Shown piece by piece: positions 12,285 through 24,495 of a stretch of DNA of 64,000 nucleotides. The notes beneath the pieces are model-generated. The model did not search any database and was not told where the DNA came from. It saw nothing but the letters and a program-made list of their open reading frames with translations. The DNA is from Stereum hirsutum FP-91666 SS1 (Eukaryota > Basidiomycota > Agaricomycetes > Russulales > Stereaceae), in the NCBI RefSeq assembly GCF_000264905.1, contig NW_006763132.1, forward strand, positions 1,740,279-1,804,278. The letters are read 5' to 3'. The stretch's first letter is position 1; each line of letters begins with the position of its first letter. Made by a program: the position numbers and the translations under genes.

Positions 12285-13378
12285 AGCTCGTCAGGTCATG
12301 CCAGTCAGCTTGTTTCAGACCCGATTGTCCATAGCCGCAGGTGTTGGTCTCTTTGCACGTTCGCATACTGCAGTAGACTAATCTGCACTCCCCGTACTCG
12401 AGCCGTTTTGCATTTTCCTGGAAAGACGTCAATCTCAGTCTGCTTCAGTATCTTTTTTTTGCTACTATCCGTGATGTTCCTCTCGCCTCTCACCATCTCT
12501 CTCGTGGTGAAGTAGGCTATCGGGGCAGTAGTGCATCCATGTCGAGCTCGGTGGCCTTCTTACAAGTAACACGCAACTAACTTCAATGCTCTTTGAGGCA
12601 TAGTATATCATCTATCAGCAGGATATCAACCACGATTTACGTATCTTTGGTCCGTTGAACGAAAAGGATGGTTTAGTCCCTTCGGTGCGTACAGATTGCA
12701 GTTGTGGTTGAGTATGGCCCGAACTTACGAGAGATCTTGATGTTGTAGTGGAAGCCTCCAGGCCTCTTAAATATGAGAACAGATAAGACATCTATGCGCT
12801 TGTCTAGATCGGGCTCAAGTTGCCCGTCGGGTCATTCGAGTTTTTTTCCAGGAAGGGTCGAGTCAGTAGGTGGATGTAGACGAGTTACTCTGCCTCCCCT
12901 GATGTCACCCACCATTCCTTGTGAATCCTCTTTGCCAGACCAGACTTTCATTTGTTCGTGGGACTCTTCACCATCTATGATGATGCCACTTCGGTCACCA
13001 GTGGTCTCTACCATGATGTCCTCTTGTTCACCTCAGGCTGTAGATCCACAGGGAGCAAAGTTCCGTGAGAGCGTTGATTATATTTCAACTTTACCTCCAG
13101 TGATAGAACCACCTTTGGGTCAACTCATGATATCAAGGTCTCAAGTTGGCTGCAACTCGTCTCATTCGCTGTACGGAACCTCCTCGTGTTGATTGAAGCT
13201 CGGCCGCGGGCTGCTATCCATCAGCACGATTGCGCATAGCTTGGTGCGGAACGCCACATCTGTTCCTAGAGATGGGTCAAGAAATCTTGTGTCAAAAATA
13301 GTCCGGACGTACTTCATTATAAATTGGGTCGGGTTGGGAGATAAGTGAGTATTCACTCAGTTCCTCTCGTTCCTCACG
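12285..13378. other. Intergenic between the two DUF6533-like copies
   Basis: About 1.1 kb with no recognisable domain. Frames at 12773-13192 (+) and 12832-13014 (-) are of chance type. Nothing shows a mobile element separating the duplicated genes. Confidence 0.4.
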
Positions 13379-15354
13379 ATGTCCTCTGAAGCCGACTTGC
13401 AAGTCATCATCTTTCAGGACCAATTATGGCAAGCGAATATCTTGCATGGCACACAGACCAACCGCTCTAACACCTAGTTGCAGGGTCATCCAGAACTATA
13501 CCTTTTTTTCCGCCGCCAGTATGTCGTTCATTTCTCGGGACCTGTGAGCTAAGACCTGTTGATCTCATGGATCATAAGCACTGTGGATGTATGACTATTA
13601 CCAATGGAGATCAACGCCGTCTGGTCAAGCAAAGCATCTGGGACCGCATTTATCTTCCTTGTGAACCGGTACTCATACGGAGTGGGCCTCATCCTCGAGT
13701 TAGTGACGGGCAGTCCTGGCTCTGCATCTGATAAGAGGTACGTCCGATTGCTAACGTTTGAGTTCAGCCTCCAGATACTGCCGCTCACTGAAATCTGTCG
13801 GTTTAGATGCCGCGTCGTGGCACAGGTGTCATTATGGTTTACAATGATTTCGCTAGTTACTACCAGCCGTCAGTCGCCTCGCAATACATTTCTCTTCACT
13901 CACTCGAGCTGAAGTGGCCTTCCAGTATTGTTTGCTCTGAGGGTCTATGCTATATGCGGCCAAAGCAAACTTATACTTTGTGTGGCATTAATAATGATCG
14001 CGGTAAGGTTTGGAGTTGACGTATGGGTAGGTACACCATGTAACATTTCAAGTGATATGGAAAACTCACAAATCATCACAATACAGCAAGACAACGTTCT
14101 GACTAGAGGTGTATCTACCACGGGATCCCAATTTGGGTTGTTCTCAATGTGTTCTTCGATTGCTTTGAATGCGCTCCTGTATGAAAGGTGAGAGTCGCAG
14201 GCACATGGTAGTGATACTTATTGTTGCTGAAGTCTTCATCACTTCCAATGTAGATGTAGGTACCCTAGCCATCCCGTGTGGCCTGCGCTGAGTCTCTCTT
14301 CCGATCCGCAGCCACCATTGTCACTGCAGTCCTACCACTTCTATTTGACACCTTCGTGTTCGGAGTAACAGTCCTAAAAACGTACCGCCATGCCATACAA
14401 ATGTACAAAAATGGTCGGAACAGTATCACCGATATTTTGCTTCGCGATGGTCAGTAATATCTCCTCGTCGTCCTTTGGTCCTCACATCTGGGCTGATTAT
14501 ATCACCCGCAGGAGCCATGTACTATCTGTCAGTAAGATTGTCAAATGCCTGACGGTTTTCTGGTTGGTTTGATCATAACCTATCATTTAAGTATGCAGAC
14601 TTGTATCCGTAGTTGCTTCTGTGAATCTTGCTCTCGAACTGGTGCGGGTCTCTTGATACTATGTAGCCGGGGAGTATTCATGGCTGATGATCTGCTTTTA
14701 GAACGGTCTATTAAATCAGGTCAGTGTAGCGATTGCTCTCCTCTATCTCTCATGCTTGGCAACAGTGCTGAAATACGTCTTTCGCGGTGACAGAGTTCTC
14801 CCGAGACTGCAGACTTACTAGCTGGAGTTTTGATCCCTTACTTCTCTGTGTAAGTCCGAGTCTCAGGAACTCTATCCACAGCCCTGACCGTGACCTTGGA
14901 AATTTGTGGAATCATATGTAATGGACGCAACAAAACAGCCTCCCGAACCTACTCGTCAATCGTTTATACCTCAACCTTAGGTCATTTGAACGTCCACTCT
15001 CATTCAATACCACCAGAAAGAATGGTACCGCCGTGCCCGAACTCGTCTTCGCTCAGAACCGATTTCTAGGCAATATTGGGGCGCCTCTGGATACACAATG
15101 GTTGACCAGTCAGTCCGGCGAGGAACCCGAAGAGGACCCGCTACAGGAAGATTGGGATACCTCAAGGGTGGCATCTGCGGGCGACGAGGTAGTTACACTT
15201 GCCTAACGTGTTGAGCCTCGAGAGCTTTCACGAGAGAATACTAAATAGCGATGATCGATTATAGGCCTGCGGCGAAGGTCACAGTGATACCGAAATGGTC
15301 GTCGCTGGAACAGAAGAGCCCGTCGCAATCCCGTCAAGCTCTGCCAACCATTGA
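13379..15354 (+). CDS. DUF6533-type multi-TM membrane protein, copy 2 (5' end possibly frameshifted)
   Basis: This is a paralogue of the upstream gene with the same exon order. ATG at 13379 (MSSEADLQVIIFQDQLW), a small exon VIQNYTFFSAA, then LWMYDY around 13585-13600, MEINAVWSSKASGTAFIFLVNRY (13604 on), CRVVAQVSLWFTMI, VCFALRVYAICGQSKLIL, VRFGVDVW, a lumenal exon, ATIVTAVLPLLFDTFVFG, VLKTYRHAIQMYKNGRNSIT, NRLYLNLRSFER, NRFLGNIGAPLD, and a last exon with GEGHSDTEMV stopping at 15352-15354. Relative to copy 1, about 10 bases are missing between the YDY codons and MEINAVW, which puts TM1 out of frame with the rest. An in-frame ATG at 13604 sits exactly where copy 1 has one. It may be a pseudogene or a protein started downstream. 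Confidence 0.6.
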
Positions 15355-15724
15355 TGTATGCCAACGGAATGGCGTTGACAGGACCTGAATTGATCTAGTT
15401 CATCATGGATATCACGTAGAAGTGTTGTTGTTGCTGCTGCAGCGAAAGTTCAAAAAGGGATGCTGGTCTACAATCTCTGGGCACCCAAAGTAACTTTACA
15501 ATCCAATCTGATTCGATCCATACCAGCCAAATGATGTACAATAAATATGCGTAGAAAAGTAAAATGAGTACAAGTACATGACAACGCCAGTCTAACAATG
15601 CCGCAAGAAATCCAAGAACGATTGAAAGTATCTGGTATAACAACGGCGCCACACAGTTGATGCCACACGCCGTGAATAGGGCATGTATGTCCAAACTTGC
15701 AAAGAAGAAGACAAGTCCTGTGGA
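15355..15724. other. Short convergent intergenic gap
   Basis: It lies between the 3' ends of DUF6533 copy 2 (+) and the acyl-CoA dehydrogenase (-). It contains a CAG/CTG-like microsatellite (GTTGTTGTTGCTGCTGC, around 15424-15441). No gene seen. Confidence 0.5.
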
Positions 15725-18190
15725 TCAGAGTCTTGCGTTCTTTGGCATGCGACTCATCGCCTGCCTAACACCCAAATCTCCCAGTACGTCCTCTGCGCCA
15801 CCGAGCAGCGCATCAAACGCGATGGTACGGTGGTACTGTGAAGCGTAAACCATACAAATGGAGGTCAGTAGTTTGGAAAAGGTAGACTATAGATGAGGAT
15901 GGAAGAGGAAGGAAAGTGACGTACGTGCTCGACGAAACGGCCCATGCCTGTCCGCGTGATGCCTCGTCCACCGAATATCTGCACGGCATCCTTCGCGGTC
16001 TCTTGAGCGGACGACGTACAGTACATCTTCAGGAGTCCAATTTGTCTAGTAATAGATGCAAATGTTAGAATATGTGGATGACGCGAACTAAAATACTGAA
16101 TGAGACCCACCCTGCGAGCTTCTGTGACTGCTCCTTATACGACTATGCAAAAAGAGTCAAACAGCAAGTTAGCTCTTTCCCTCACTTGCACTCAGAATCG
16201 AAGACGCCAAAACCTACCATATTACACATCTGCCACGTCACATTCTCCAGCCAATTCTGCGCGCTCTCCACCCTACTTATCATCGCCGCCAACTTGCTCC
16301 TGATCACCGCCTGACTGCTAAGCGGCTTCCCGAACGCCTTCCTCTGGTTCACCCATTTCAAGCACTCCTCAACGATTGCACGTTGTGAACGGGCAGACGA
16401 ACAGCACATCACCCATCGTTCGTGGTTGAAGTTGGAGAGCATGACGAAGATGCCTCCGCCTTCTGGGCCGAGTGTGTTGGAGACAGGGGCAATTGCGTTG
16501 TCGAAAGTGATGTACGCTAGTGGGAGGGTGAGAAAAGGAATGAGAGATCTGAAGACATTTGTATGGAAAGAACGACAAACCTGTGCCGGCAGCAGAGGAA
16601 TAGGAAGTCTTGATAGCCTTGGTGGAGACCTCGTCGGAGCGCTCGACCAGGATGACGGTGAAGCCATCCTTGAGGAAACGCAAGATCGTCAGCACGACTA
16701 GCTCCAAGGCACGGGATAGTTAACACTGACCTCTGTTTTACAACCCACGGTAAAGCTGAAAACATGATACAACCCGGTCAACACACTCATCGTCAGGGCA
16801 CAAGACAAGCTCCGCGACTCACTAGTCTGCAAACGTCCCGTTCGTGATCCACTTTTTCGTCCCATTGATGATCCACTTCCTCCCATCTTCGCTCTTCTTC
16901 GCGGTGGTCTGCAAGCCCATAACGTCGCTCCCGGCAAACGCCTCCGAGATGGCTAGACAAATGAATTTCTTTCCAGAGAGGACTTCGGGAACAACCTTGG
17001 CTTTCATCTCGGGTGAACCGAAATTGAGGACCGGTGGAAGACCAATGACAGCGCCGGCCTGCAGACCTACGTCAACAAAAGGAGTAGTGAGTATATAGTG
17101 AGAATAATGTGGGTAACAATGTGAGTGGCTGACCATCGCCGTAGCCACGAGCGCCGATACGAGAGAATTCTTGAGTGACGACTAACTCGTGGAAATAGTC
17201 AAACTGGCGGGCGATAGGACGTCAGGTATTGCAGTATACTCTCTAATAGAGCGATGAGTGCACAAACCTCCTCAGGAGTGACAATACCACCCATCAAGGT
17301 AAGTCCCTTCAGATGCTTTCCGGGGCCCATCCGCATAGCATGAACGTTGAGGTCACTATACAATCAGAACGATGAGAAATTCATACCGTTAGAGAAAGAT
17401 AAACCCTGTAAGTGAATACACCACGTACGCCATCTTCTTGATCACCTCCAGACTTGGTCGTTTGCCGTCTTCTTCACGGGCCTGAGCATCTGGGTAGATA
17501 ACATCGTCGACTAATTGACGCATAGCCACCTGTAACTTCTTATGGCTCTATAAACAGACGTGCAAGAGGCATTAGATCCTTCATTTCGGGTTTCATTCAG
17601 GAGTGATGTTGGTAATGAGTGTGGCGGTGGCGTGGACTGACTGACCTCTTTGAAGTACGGACTGTGATATCCTTGAGCAAGCCATGTGGGCTCTGCGTAA
17701 GGTACGCCTGACAATTCACCTGGTACACGACTTGCGATAACGCTCTGTTCGCCTTTGATGACACCGATCTGAAGACGGGCGTATTGCGGGCGTTCGAGGA
17801 CCTCATGCCGATGAAGACCGTAAAAGGCTTCTGTGGCGTCTTGACCGGCTGTACAGGGGGTAGAAAAGATGACGCAAGCAATTAGCAAGTTGTGCTGCAA
17901 GAAATGTATTTAAAGAGCCGAGATTCATGGTGAATGGGCGGGCGTACCAATTTCCTCATCGAGAAGGACGGCGGCTCCTCCTGGGTGTAAGTCCTTGAAC
18001 CGCGAGAGATCATAAACCTTCGCATCTACGACGACCCACTATTGAGGATCCCATGGTAAACAAATGCATGTAAGCTGCCTGCCATCTACGATGTAAACAG
18101 GAGCACTAGGATTGCACGTACCAGATCACCGTCTTTGTTGTGCACCGATACATCCTCGAGCGTTAATTGTTTGAACTCTTTCGCTGCCAT
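15725..18190 (-). CDS. Cytochrome b5 domain / acyl-CoA dehydrogenase fusion protein
   Basis: The protein starts MAAKEFKQLTLEDVSVHNK at 18190, followed by a cytochrome b5-like heme domain (WVVVDAKVYDLSRFKDLHPGG, with the heme-ligand HPGG). An acyl-CoA dehydrogenase body follows: MGGIVTPEEFDYFHELV, FICLAISEAFAGSDVMGLQT (FAD/substrate region), KWIINGTKKWITNG, YITFDNAIAPVSN, GGGIFVMLSNFNHERW, the helical C-terminal domain with RKAFGKPLSSQAVIRSKLA, and DAVQIFGGRGITRTG near the end. The stop is at 15725-15727 (MPKNARL). It would oxidise an acyl-CoA or related substrate with FAD, with the b5 domain as possible electron carrier; the substrate cannot be read from sequence. Many small introns are present. 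No mitochondrial presequence is obvious, so peroxisomal or cytosolic location is possible. Confidence 0.88.
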
Positions 18191-18887
18191 AGCTGTTCAG
18201 CCAATCGTACAATAAGATACCAAGGCTTATTCCCAGAGATATTGGTGCTAGCCTAGAGCGTCTTTCGAAATAGTAAGGCAAGTGGGTGAAGAGAGCTGGC
18301 TGAGGCGCATTCTTATAGGACTGCTTTGAACCAAGCGTCTGAAATTGACCCGCTCGCATGTGATTGCTGGAAACATCCTCGTCATGATTGGATCCCTTGT
18401 CTGCCGGACAAATGGCTCGTTGCGCGTGGCTCCGATCACTCCGGGAAAGAGCCGGAAAGACGGCGATCTCAGATCTCAAGAACGTCGGTAAGGCTTTCGC
18501 CTCATCGTCCTGCTCGTCGACAGCAGGAAGAGTGATCATGTTCCGCTCGCAGACACTGGTACTATTAAAAATATTTCATAAGGGTGCTCATCTGGTGACC
18601 GCGCTGATCAGCCAGTACCCGCAAAACCTGCAGTAGCTCAGAAATGCGATAGAGGTGAACGACAGCGCAGGTTACGCATGCCAAGAAACCGAAATAAAGT
18701 CACATTCTACCGAGATCAAATGCAGATAAGAACAAAAGGTATAGATGCTCGAGGATATAAGGAAATGGGCAATTATGAGAAGATGGGTAGAAAGAAGGCG
18801 AATGGAATAATGATAATGCATCAAGCGGCTTGGAGAGTTGACCGTAACGCCCGGAATAAGATGTGGTGGAGAAATCGGGCAGAACGC
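18191..18887. other. Upstream region of the b5/acyl-CoA dehydrogenase gene
   Basis: About 700 bp between two minus-strand genes. No gene recognised. The minus-strand frame at 18126-18539 overlaps the dehydrogenase start in another frame. Confidence 0.45.
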
Positions 18888-21871
18888 TCATCTTTCATGT
18901 AGCGTCAAAGCGCCCACCGGATCTGTCACCTCCGGTTCGATAATTTTCATGAAACATTCGAAAGTGAAGAAAAGGTCAAAAAAATCCGTTGTCGTTACTC
19001 TCAGGAAACTGGGACCCTCGTACTGCGTCTGACTGAGCGTACGCTCGGAGAACGCGCGACCCATACTTTGAGAGAGGGGCCCAACGATCTTTGGCACCAG
19101 AGGTCGCATGACATTTGTCGTCCGCTTGAGTGCGTCGCTGTAGTCGCTTAAAAAGTCCTTCTTAGCTTTTCTGATGCGCGACCAGCTTATATCTACCCAT
19201 TCTTGAACGAAGTCGCTCCGTTGGTTTGGAGGTAATTCCATGCCGTTGAATAGGAAGTTGAAAGAGCACCAAATCAGGATCCACATGAAGGACTCCAGAT
19301 CATGGCGATAGAGATGAGGGATGGTTCTATTCGAGTCCTTGAGGAGTTCCAGGGACATGAATGTGGCGGTGCCTGTGCGATGATGAGAGGTGGGTTTCTC
19401 GACGTTGTACTCCGAACGGTTGACGGGGATTGCTAGGTCCCAATCGTTGAGAACACCGATTGCACGATTGGTGACCGGATCCCTTGTAAACATGATATTG
19501 TTGACGCTGAGATCCCGATGAAGTATACCGGCCTTTGTATAAACGACATAGTGGGCTGGGAAGGATATGTCAGTACTCGTCGTCAGAGCTTCCGAGGAGA
19601 GGAACTGACCTTTCACGACATCGACAAAAACTGATTTAAATTCGTCCAGATTCTGCACCCGGTTCAACGGTAGATTCTTCTCGCAGACGAGAACGCGAAG
19701 GACCCGTTCCTCGTATTCAGGGCCGATGAAGGCATCCGATAACTCCTCTTTCTCCGCCGCCTTTAAACCTCCTGCATCACGTTGCTTGATCCGGGTACGA
19801 AGGATGGACATGATACGTCTTCGAGGAATGTCCAGAACTTGGTTGTCTGATGCGCTCGCCGCACTCTCTGTCGATCCAATCGAGCCGTCCGTTTCTTCTG
19901 GCATCGAGAGAGTCGTAGAACAGGCGAGGTTCGTGATGTGCTTTTTCCATTTCTTCGGAACGTGGAATCGAACGTGCCGGATAATGCTGTCCTCCGGGAT
20001 GCGACTCCTCGGAGGCCAGCTTATCTTGGCGATGATGTCGGAGGGAAATCGTCGTTGCTCGTCCTCCTTGGTCTCCACATGAAGAACCACCGTCCCTCTT
20101 CCGACCAACCCGTCCTGTACGTAGAGAGGTCTCCCTTTGATCTTGAAAACGACGTCCGAGAGCGGTGATAAAATCCCGGTCTTTGGCTTCAACGAATCCC
20201 AGACCCAGGAGAGGATGGAGGAGGAAGATCTCGATGTGGTTGGGAAAGACGCCGACGAAGGAAGGTCGAATAACGGGCGGTCAGCGAGGCCGACTCGGGA
20301 TGTGATACGGAAGTAGCAGTCGGTCAAGTTCTCGTCTGGAGGCATTTGTGACCGGTATTTCTCGTATATTTCCGTAAGCTCTGCGGTCTGACGGACTCTG
20401 CTGAGCATGTCAGGATCTTTCGAGCGCGAGAGATCGGCCGTCTTCTTATTCTCGGTAGTTGTGGTTTCCTCGGTAGTCGTAGTGTCCTCGAGCTCGGCAG
20501 TCGTGGTTTCCTCGGTAGTCGTGGTTGTTGGGAGGGGCAGAGAGGCTGAGGGACCTGGAGTGCAGATCATTGGCTCGAAACCGAAGCCCGCGATTGTGGC
20601 GCTAGCTAGAGCGACGACGACGGCGAGGAGTCTATCTGGTCTTTCTACGAAGTTGAAGGGTTTTGAACGTACGGGTCCCATGCGATCGTAGTACCATAGA
20701 GTCATGACGTCGTCATCTACGAAGATGCCGGTGGAGTAACGACGATGGCCAGTACGGAGGCTCTCGTGAGCGTAATCGGCTGCTTGCAGCTCGTCTGCAT
20801 TCAAAGTCTTGCGAGTGTCAATGAGCTCCATAAATCCGGACGACGAAGGAATGGAGAGGGGGTGGGAGGATCGTTTCTTCCTGCGTTTAGAGGTGGCGCG
20901 GCCATTGACCGAGGAGTCAGAAGGCCGTTTTAGAGATGAGGGTGTCTTTTTCGGTAGCTCCGAGACGGTAGCGCGCGTGTCCAGACTCATAGGGGAATAT
21001 CCGTCGTCAGCAGCGCCTCCTTTCTTCTTGAACTCGAAGAAAGAAAGCAGATACGCCCATATCAAACGAACTTTTTCAATGACCTTGTCCTTCGTCGTGG
21101 TCAACATCTGTGCGCTCTTGTCGCCAATCTCTCTCAACCTCGCAAACACCGCCTCACCTAGCTGGGCTGTTACGCTCGCATCGGGTTTCCGTTGAGAGCC
21201 ACCATCGCCATGTACGACATCGTCTCCTACCCGTGCTTCAAAAAATACGCCGCATGGAAGCACGATTTCGTCCATATGTCCATGTTTCCGCATGTACTTG
21301 AGGTAATCCAGGAGAAGTTGCGCGAGTATGGCGGTGAACGGGATGTAGCGAGTTTTCTCGAGAGCAGGAGAACGATATCGCGCGAGCTCTTCGGACGAAA
21401 GGCAGGGCCTGTGTTCGTCTTCATGAAGCTTTGTACGGTTAAGGCCCCAGACAGCCTCGATATAGTCATCAAAAGGGAGTCCTGCGCCGAGTGTACCTTC
21501 CATGTCCTTTTTCAGCTGAGGACGGATGACGTCTCTTGTGTGATCCTCGCCTTGATAGCCCCCTAAGGTAGCTCTCGCTGAGATAGCGGACGTCAGCAGT
21601 TGGAACGTTAAGCTCTCCGGTGTATGTACGCGTTCATAGCTGACCTGGAGTACTCTTGATCTCGTCAACTATGTGCCAAGGTAAGTAATGCAGTCAGAAG
21701 CTGTCCAAACGCAGAGTGCTTTGCCACTCAAATTATAGTCGACTGCTCACAGTTGGAAGGGAAGTGGGAGATGTTCGTGGGGGTTTTAGGTCGCGAGGTA
21801 TGATCCCAGGTAGAAGTATCAGTAGTATCCTCTGGAATTGGAGCTAGTTTCGAGGTATAGCCTGGCGGCAT
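18888..21871 (-). CDS. FunK1-type fungal protein kinase
   Basis: One long frame (21668 down to 18888) encodes a large kinase of the FunK1 family of mushroom fungi. The catalytic loop reads GILHRDLSVNNIMF (about 19485-19525), and the metal-binding segment is LNDWDLAIPV, where most kinases have DFG. SYNV-type downstream helices follow (GTATFMSLELL; YRHDLESFMWILIW). The N-lobe lies in 21300-19900. A 54-nt in-frame intron at 19556-19609 (GTCAGT...TACTGAC...CAG) should be removed. The main frame has no ATG near its 5' end and begins after a stop next to an acceptor (CATAG|TTG), so an upstream exon is needed. The best candidate starts at 21871 (MPPGYTSKLAPIPED), though I could not fix its donor. 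A Thr/Glu repeat interrupts the protein at ~20450-20532. Targets are unknown. Confidence 0.85.
19556..19609 (-). other. 54-nt in-frame intron in FunK1 gene
   Basis: On the minus strand this segment begins GTCAGT, contains a perfect TACTGAC branch site and ends CCAG. Its length is divisible by three with no stop, so a naive translation adds 18 residues just before the HRD catalytic loop, where kinases have none. Confidence 0.7.
20450..20532 (-). repeat. 18-nt minisatellite coding a Thr/Glu-rich tract
   Basis: About four imperfect 18-nt units (plus-strand core GTAGTCGTGGTTTCCTCG) encode a tract of Thr runs separated by Glu-Glu inside the FunK1 protein. It is a likely length-variable, disordered linker. 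Confidence 0.6.
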
Positions 21872-22419
21872 AACAAATAAATCGATTAGGGAGGGGTGGG
21901 GGGTGACTGTGCGCGAATCGCGAACGGAAACGTACAGTACGGAGTAGCTTTTATCTACTCTCCTCTTCCCTACTCGCATTTGGCCAGCAGGCACACGATA
22001 CAAGAGGAAAACCAATAGTATACCTCCAGGGTCAGCTCGAACAAGGCGGAAACATGGTACAAGGTAAGAACACGTGGTGCGCTTTGGCCTTCGTTCTGAT
22101 TTGTTGGCGCGGGGTTTCAATTCATCGGTCGCCACACAAGAGGGTGGCGCCTTGCCGACTCTTCTAAACCAACTTCTATGTAGAGCTTTTTGGGGAATAC
22201 TTTTCGGCTCAGACCACACCGTAACGCGACTGAATGGCGGTTTGATGCGCTCTCCCTGGCCTGTGATTCCTCAGTTATGTCACGGCCCACTGATAGTCAA
22301 AACAGTCAGTTGAGCGGCCTCTCGACCCATAAATTACTTATGCCAATCAGAGAATTCCTACTCGCCATAGGCCTTAGATCCGTGATCCCTATTCCTAGAC
22401 TACCCGTCTTCTTCTCGTA

Positions 22420-24259
22420 TCATACAACAAGGACCGTCACCCTTCCGTATGCACTACCCAACGCCACTCTTCCCAGTGCTTCATCATACTCCATCGAAGT
22501 CCACTGATCGAATCCCTCTCCTTCCCCATTGACATTCCACCATAGACATCTTCCATGCACTCCCGAGCCATCCGCCCCACCTCCGTCGTATCCAAACCTG
22601 CCCAGCTGTAAACCTTCCTTCCCAGCACCCCCACCTCCGATGCCCGGGAGTGAAGGCGAAGTCTGAGTATGCTGTGCGTGCACATCAAACGCTGTGAGAC
22701 CACGATGTCCTGCAGGCCGAGGAATGATGCAGGCGTAAGTTCCGAGTGGGCCGAGGGTAACGGTCGGACATCGTAGGTGACCTCGAGGATTGCGAGTTGT
22801 GGCGAACGTGGAAGGATAGATTGTGTGATGGTGGCGTTCTGCAGGTTCTTCGCTCAAAGACAGCGAGTTCAGGCCATCTGCCAATTCGTCCCATTCGTCG
22901 ATTTCGCTTCCGGCTGCATCAGGCAATAACGGGCTGGATAAAGAGGTGGAGAGAGGCGGAGAGATGGCGAGGAAGACGTGGTGGATGTTGTCCATGGCCG
23001 GGGCCCAAGGGTCGTTACGGAGGTTGCGGACGAGAACGTTGAAGTTGGGGTTGTGCGGAGATGTAGGCGTACTAAGGGAGATGTTTTCGACCCATCCGAA
23101 TGTGTGGCGAGCGATAGAGTTCGAAATTGGCTGGGTAGAGCTACTCTCTGAATTTGTGTCGAGGGCTGGTTTGGAGGATGGGGGTTGGAGGGTTGGAGTG
23201 CGAAACACATCGATGGCTTGGGCGCGAACAACGATAACCGCGTCGCTCGAAGGTTGAATGATTACCTGAAGACACTTGTTCGACTAGATCACTGTCAGCA
23301 CTCGACCATTCTCGAGGTTTGATTTTGACTGAACGCACTTGACGAGGTATTGTGGGGTCGGAGGCACTTTCTAGGGTGGCGCTCTCTTGAGTAGTCCAGT
23401 CCATGAGAACAGTGGTGGACGAATGGTCTCCGAAAGCAATCAGGTTCTCGAGCAGTAGCACGGCGGACCACGGGGAATCGATGATATGTAACGTCTCCAG
23501 TCGCATAGCATCATTCTCAGGATCTCCCTCCTGTAGTGATAGTATATATATCTGAGATGGTCTAAAGAAGCGCAATTTGAGCACAATTAACACTCGCGGT
23601 GCGCATGGACATGACCTACCGATGTGGCGAGGCGACAGACAAAGCCAGTGTGGCGGGAGACTCTGGATTGGTATTAACGACAAGACTCGTCAAAGAGGCT
23701 CCTTTGGGTGCCCAATGCACCACCTTAACTGTCGGGCCCATAGCTTCTTCCCCGACATCCCAAATACCAAGCGAGGACCATATACCCTGAGAAACCACAG
23801 CAAGAAATCTATCATCATGCCCTCTCAAGAACCGTACTTCAGAAACTGCATTGCTCTGCGTGGCCTGAAATGTCATATGGTGTTCGGGCTCCTCTGGAGT
23901 ACCCTTGCTCCATATCCTTTCGAACCTCAGCGCACGTCGTGTGAGGTGTTCCAGACGTGGTTGTGACAGGGAAGTGAGAAAGTTCGGGTACGGGAACGGA
24001 AGGTTGCGATGTATGACCTGGTGTAAACAAGCATTCTGCCAGACTATACGTTCCTTCGAGATATCATAAAAGTTCTTGGATGTCTGTTCAATGGTCAGGG
24101 TGTTGGTGCAGGGCGGGTGGGTCTGCGAAATGGGGCTCAGTTAGGCCTTAAAGAATGATAGCGCACCTGTCTCATGGCAAGAATGGCTGAGACAGACATC
24201 CAAGAGAAGATGATGAAAACAACATCGTCGTTCAAGTCTGCAAGTGTGGCGACTGCCAT
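22420..24259 (-). CDS. F-box protein (basidiomycete F-box/beta-propeller-like)
   Basis: Exon 1 (24259-24167) encodes an N-terminal F-box: MAVATLADLNDDVVFIIFSW then MSVSAILAMRQ. Later exons encode KNFYDISKERIVWQNA, a section with EVRFLRGHDDRFLAVVSQG and WDVG (around 23830-23640), then IYILSLQEGD and LENLIAFGDH (23550-23400). The final 263-residue exon region ends VTVLVV at 22420. The pattern matches the large family of mushroom F-box proteins whose C-terminal part resembles a degenerate beta-propeller. F-box proteins are substrate adaptors of SCF ubiquitin ligases; the substrate is unknown. The gene shares a 236-bp divergent promoter region with Arp10. Confidence 0.78.
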
Positions 24260-24495
24260 TTTCAACAGAATATAAGGATGAAGGACGAGATACAGTCGAC
24301 GCCGTGGGGGACGTTGATGAGAGAGCCGCGCAGCCGGCCAATAGCGCGGCACTACTGTGCCACTTGAACGGTCCTGAACGCCACAACAAGATTCCACGCT
24401 TGCTCTTGACCACAACCTCGCTCAGTTGCATGTTAAACTTCTAACTGGTTCAGGCTCTACTTCCATCGAATTTTACTCAAAATTAATATTGATCT
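24260..24495. promoter_or_regulatory. Divergent promoter region between F-box gene and Arp10
   Basis: The two ATGs are only 236 bp apart on opposite strands. A CCAAT box (24338-24342, in GGCCAATAGCGCG) sits near the middle. Joint regulation is inferred from the distance alone. Confidence 0.45.

Noticed and set aside
20407..20691. Plus-strand Val/Ser-rich frame
   Set aside because: It is the complement of the Thr/Glu minisatellite inside the FunK1 kinase.
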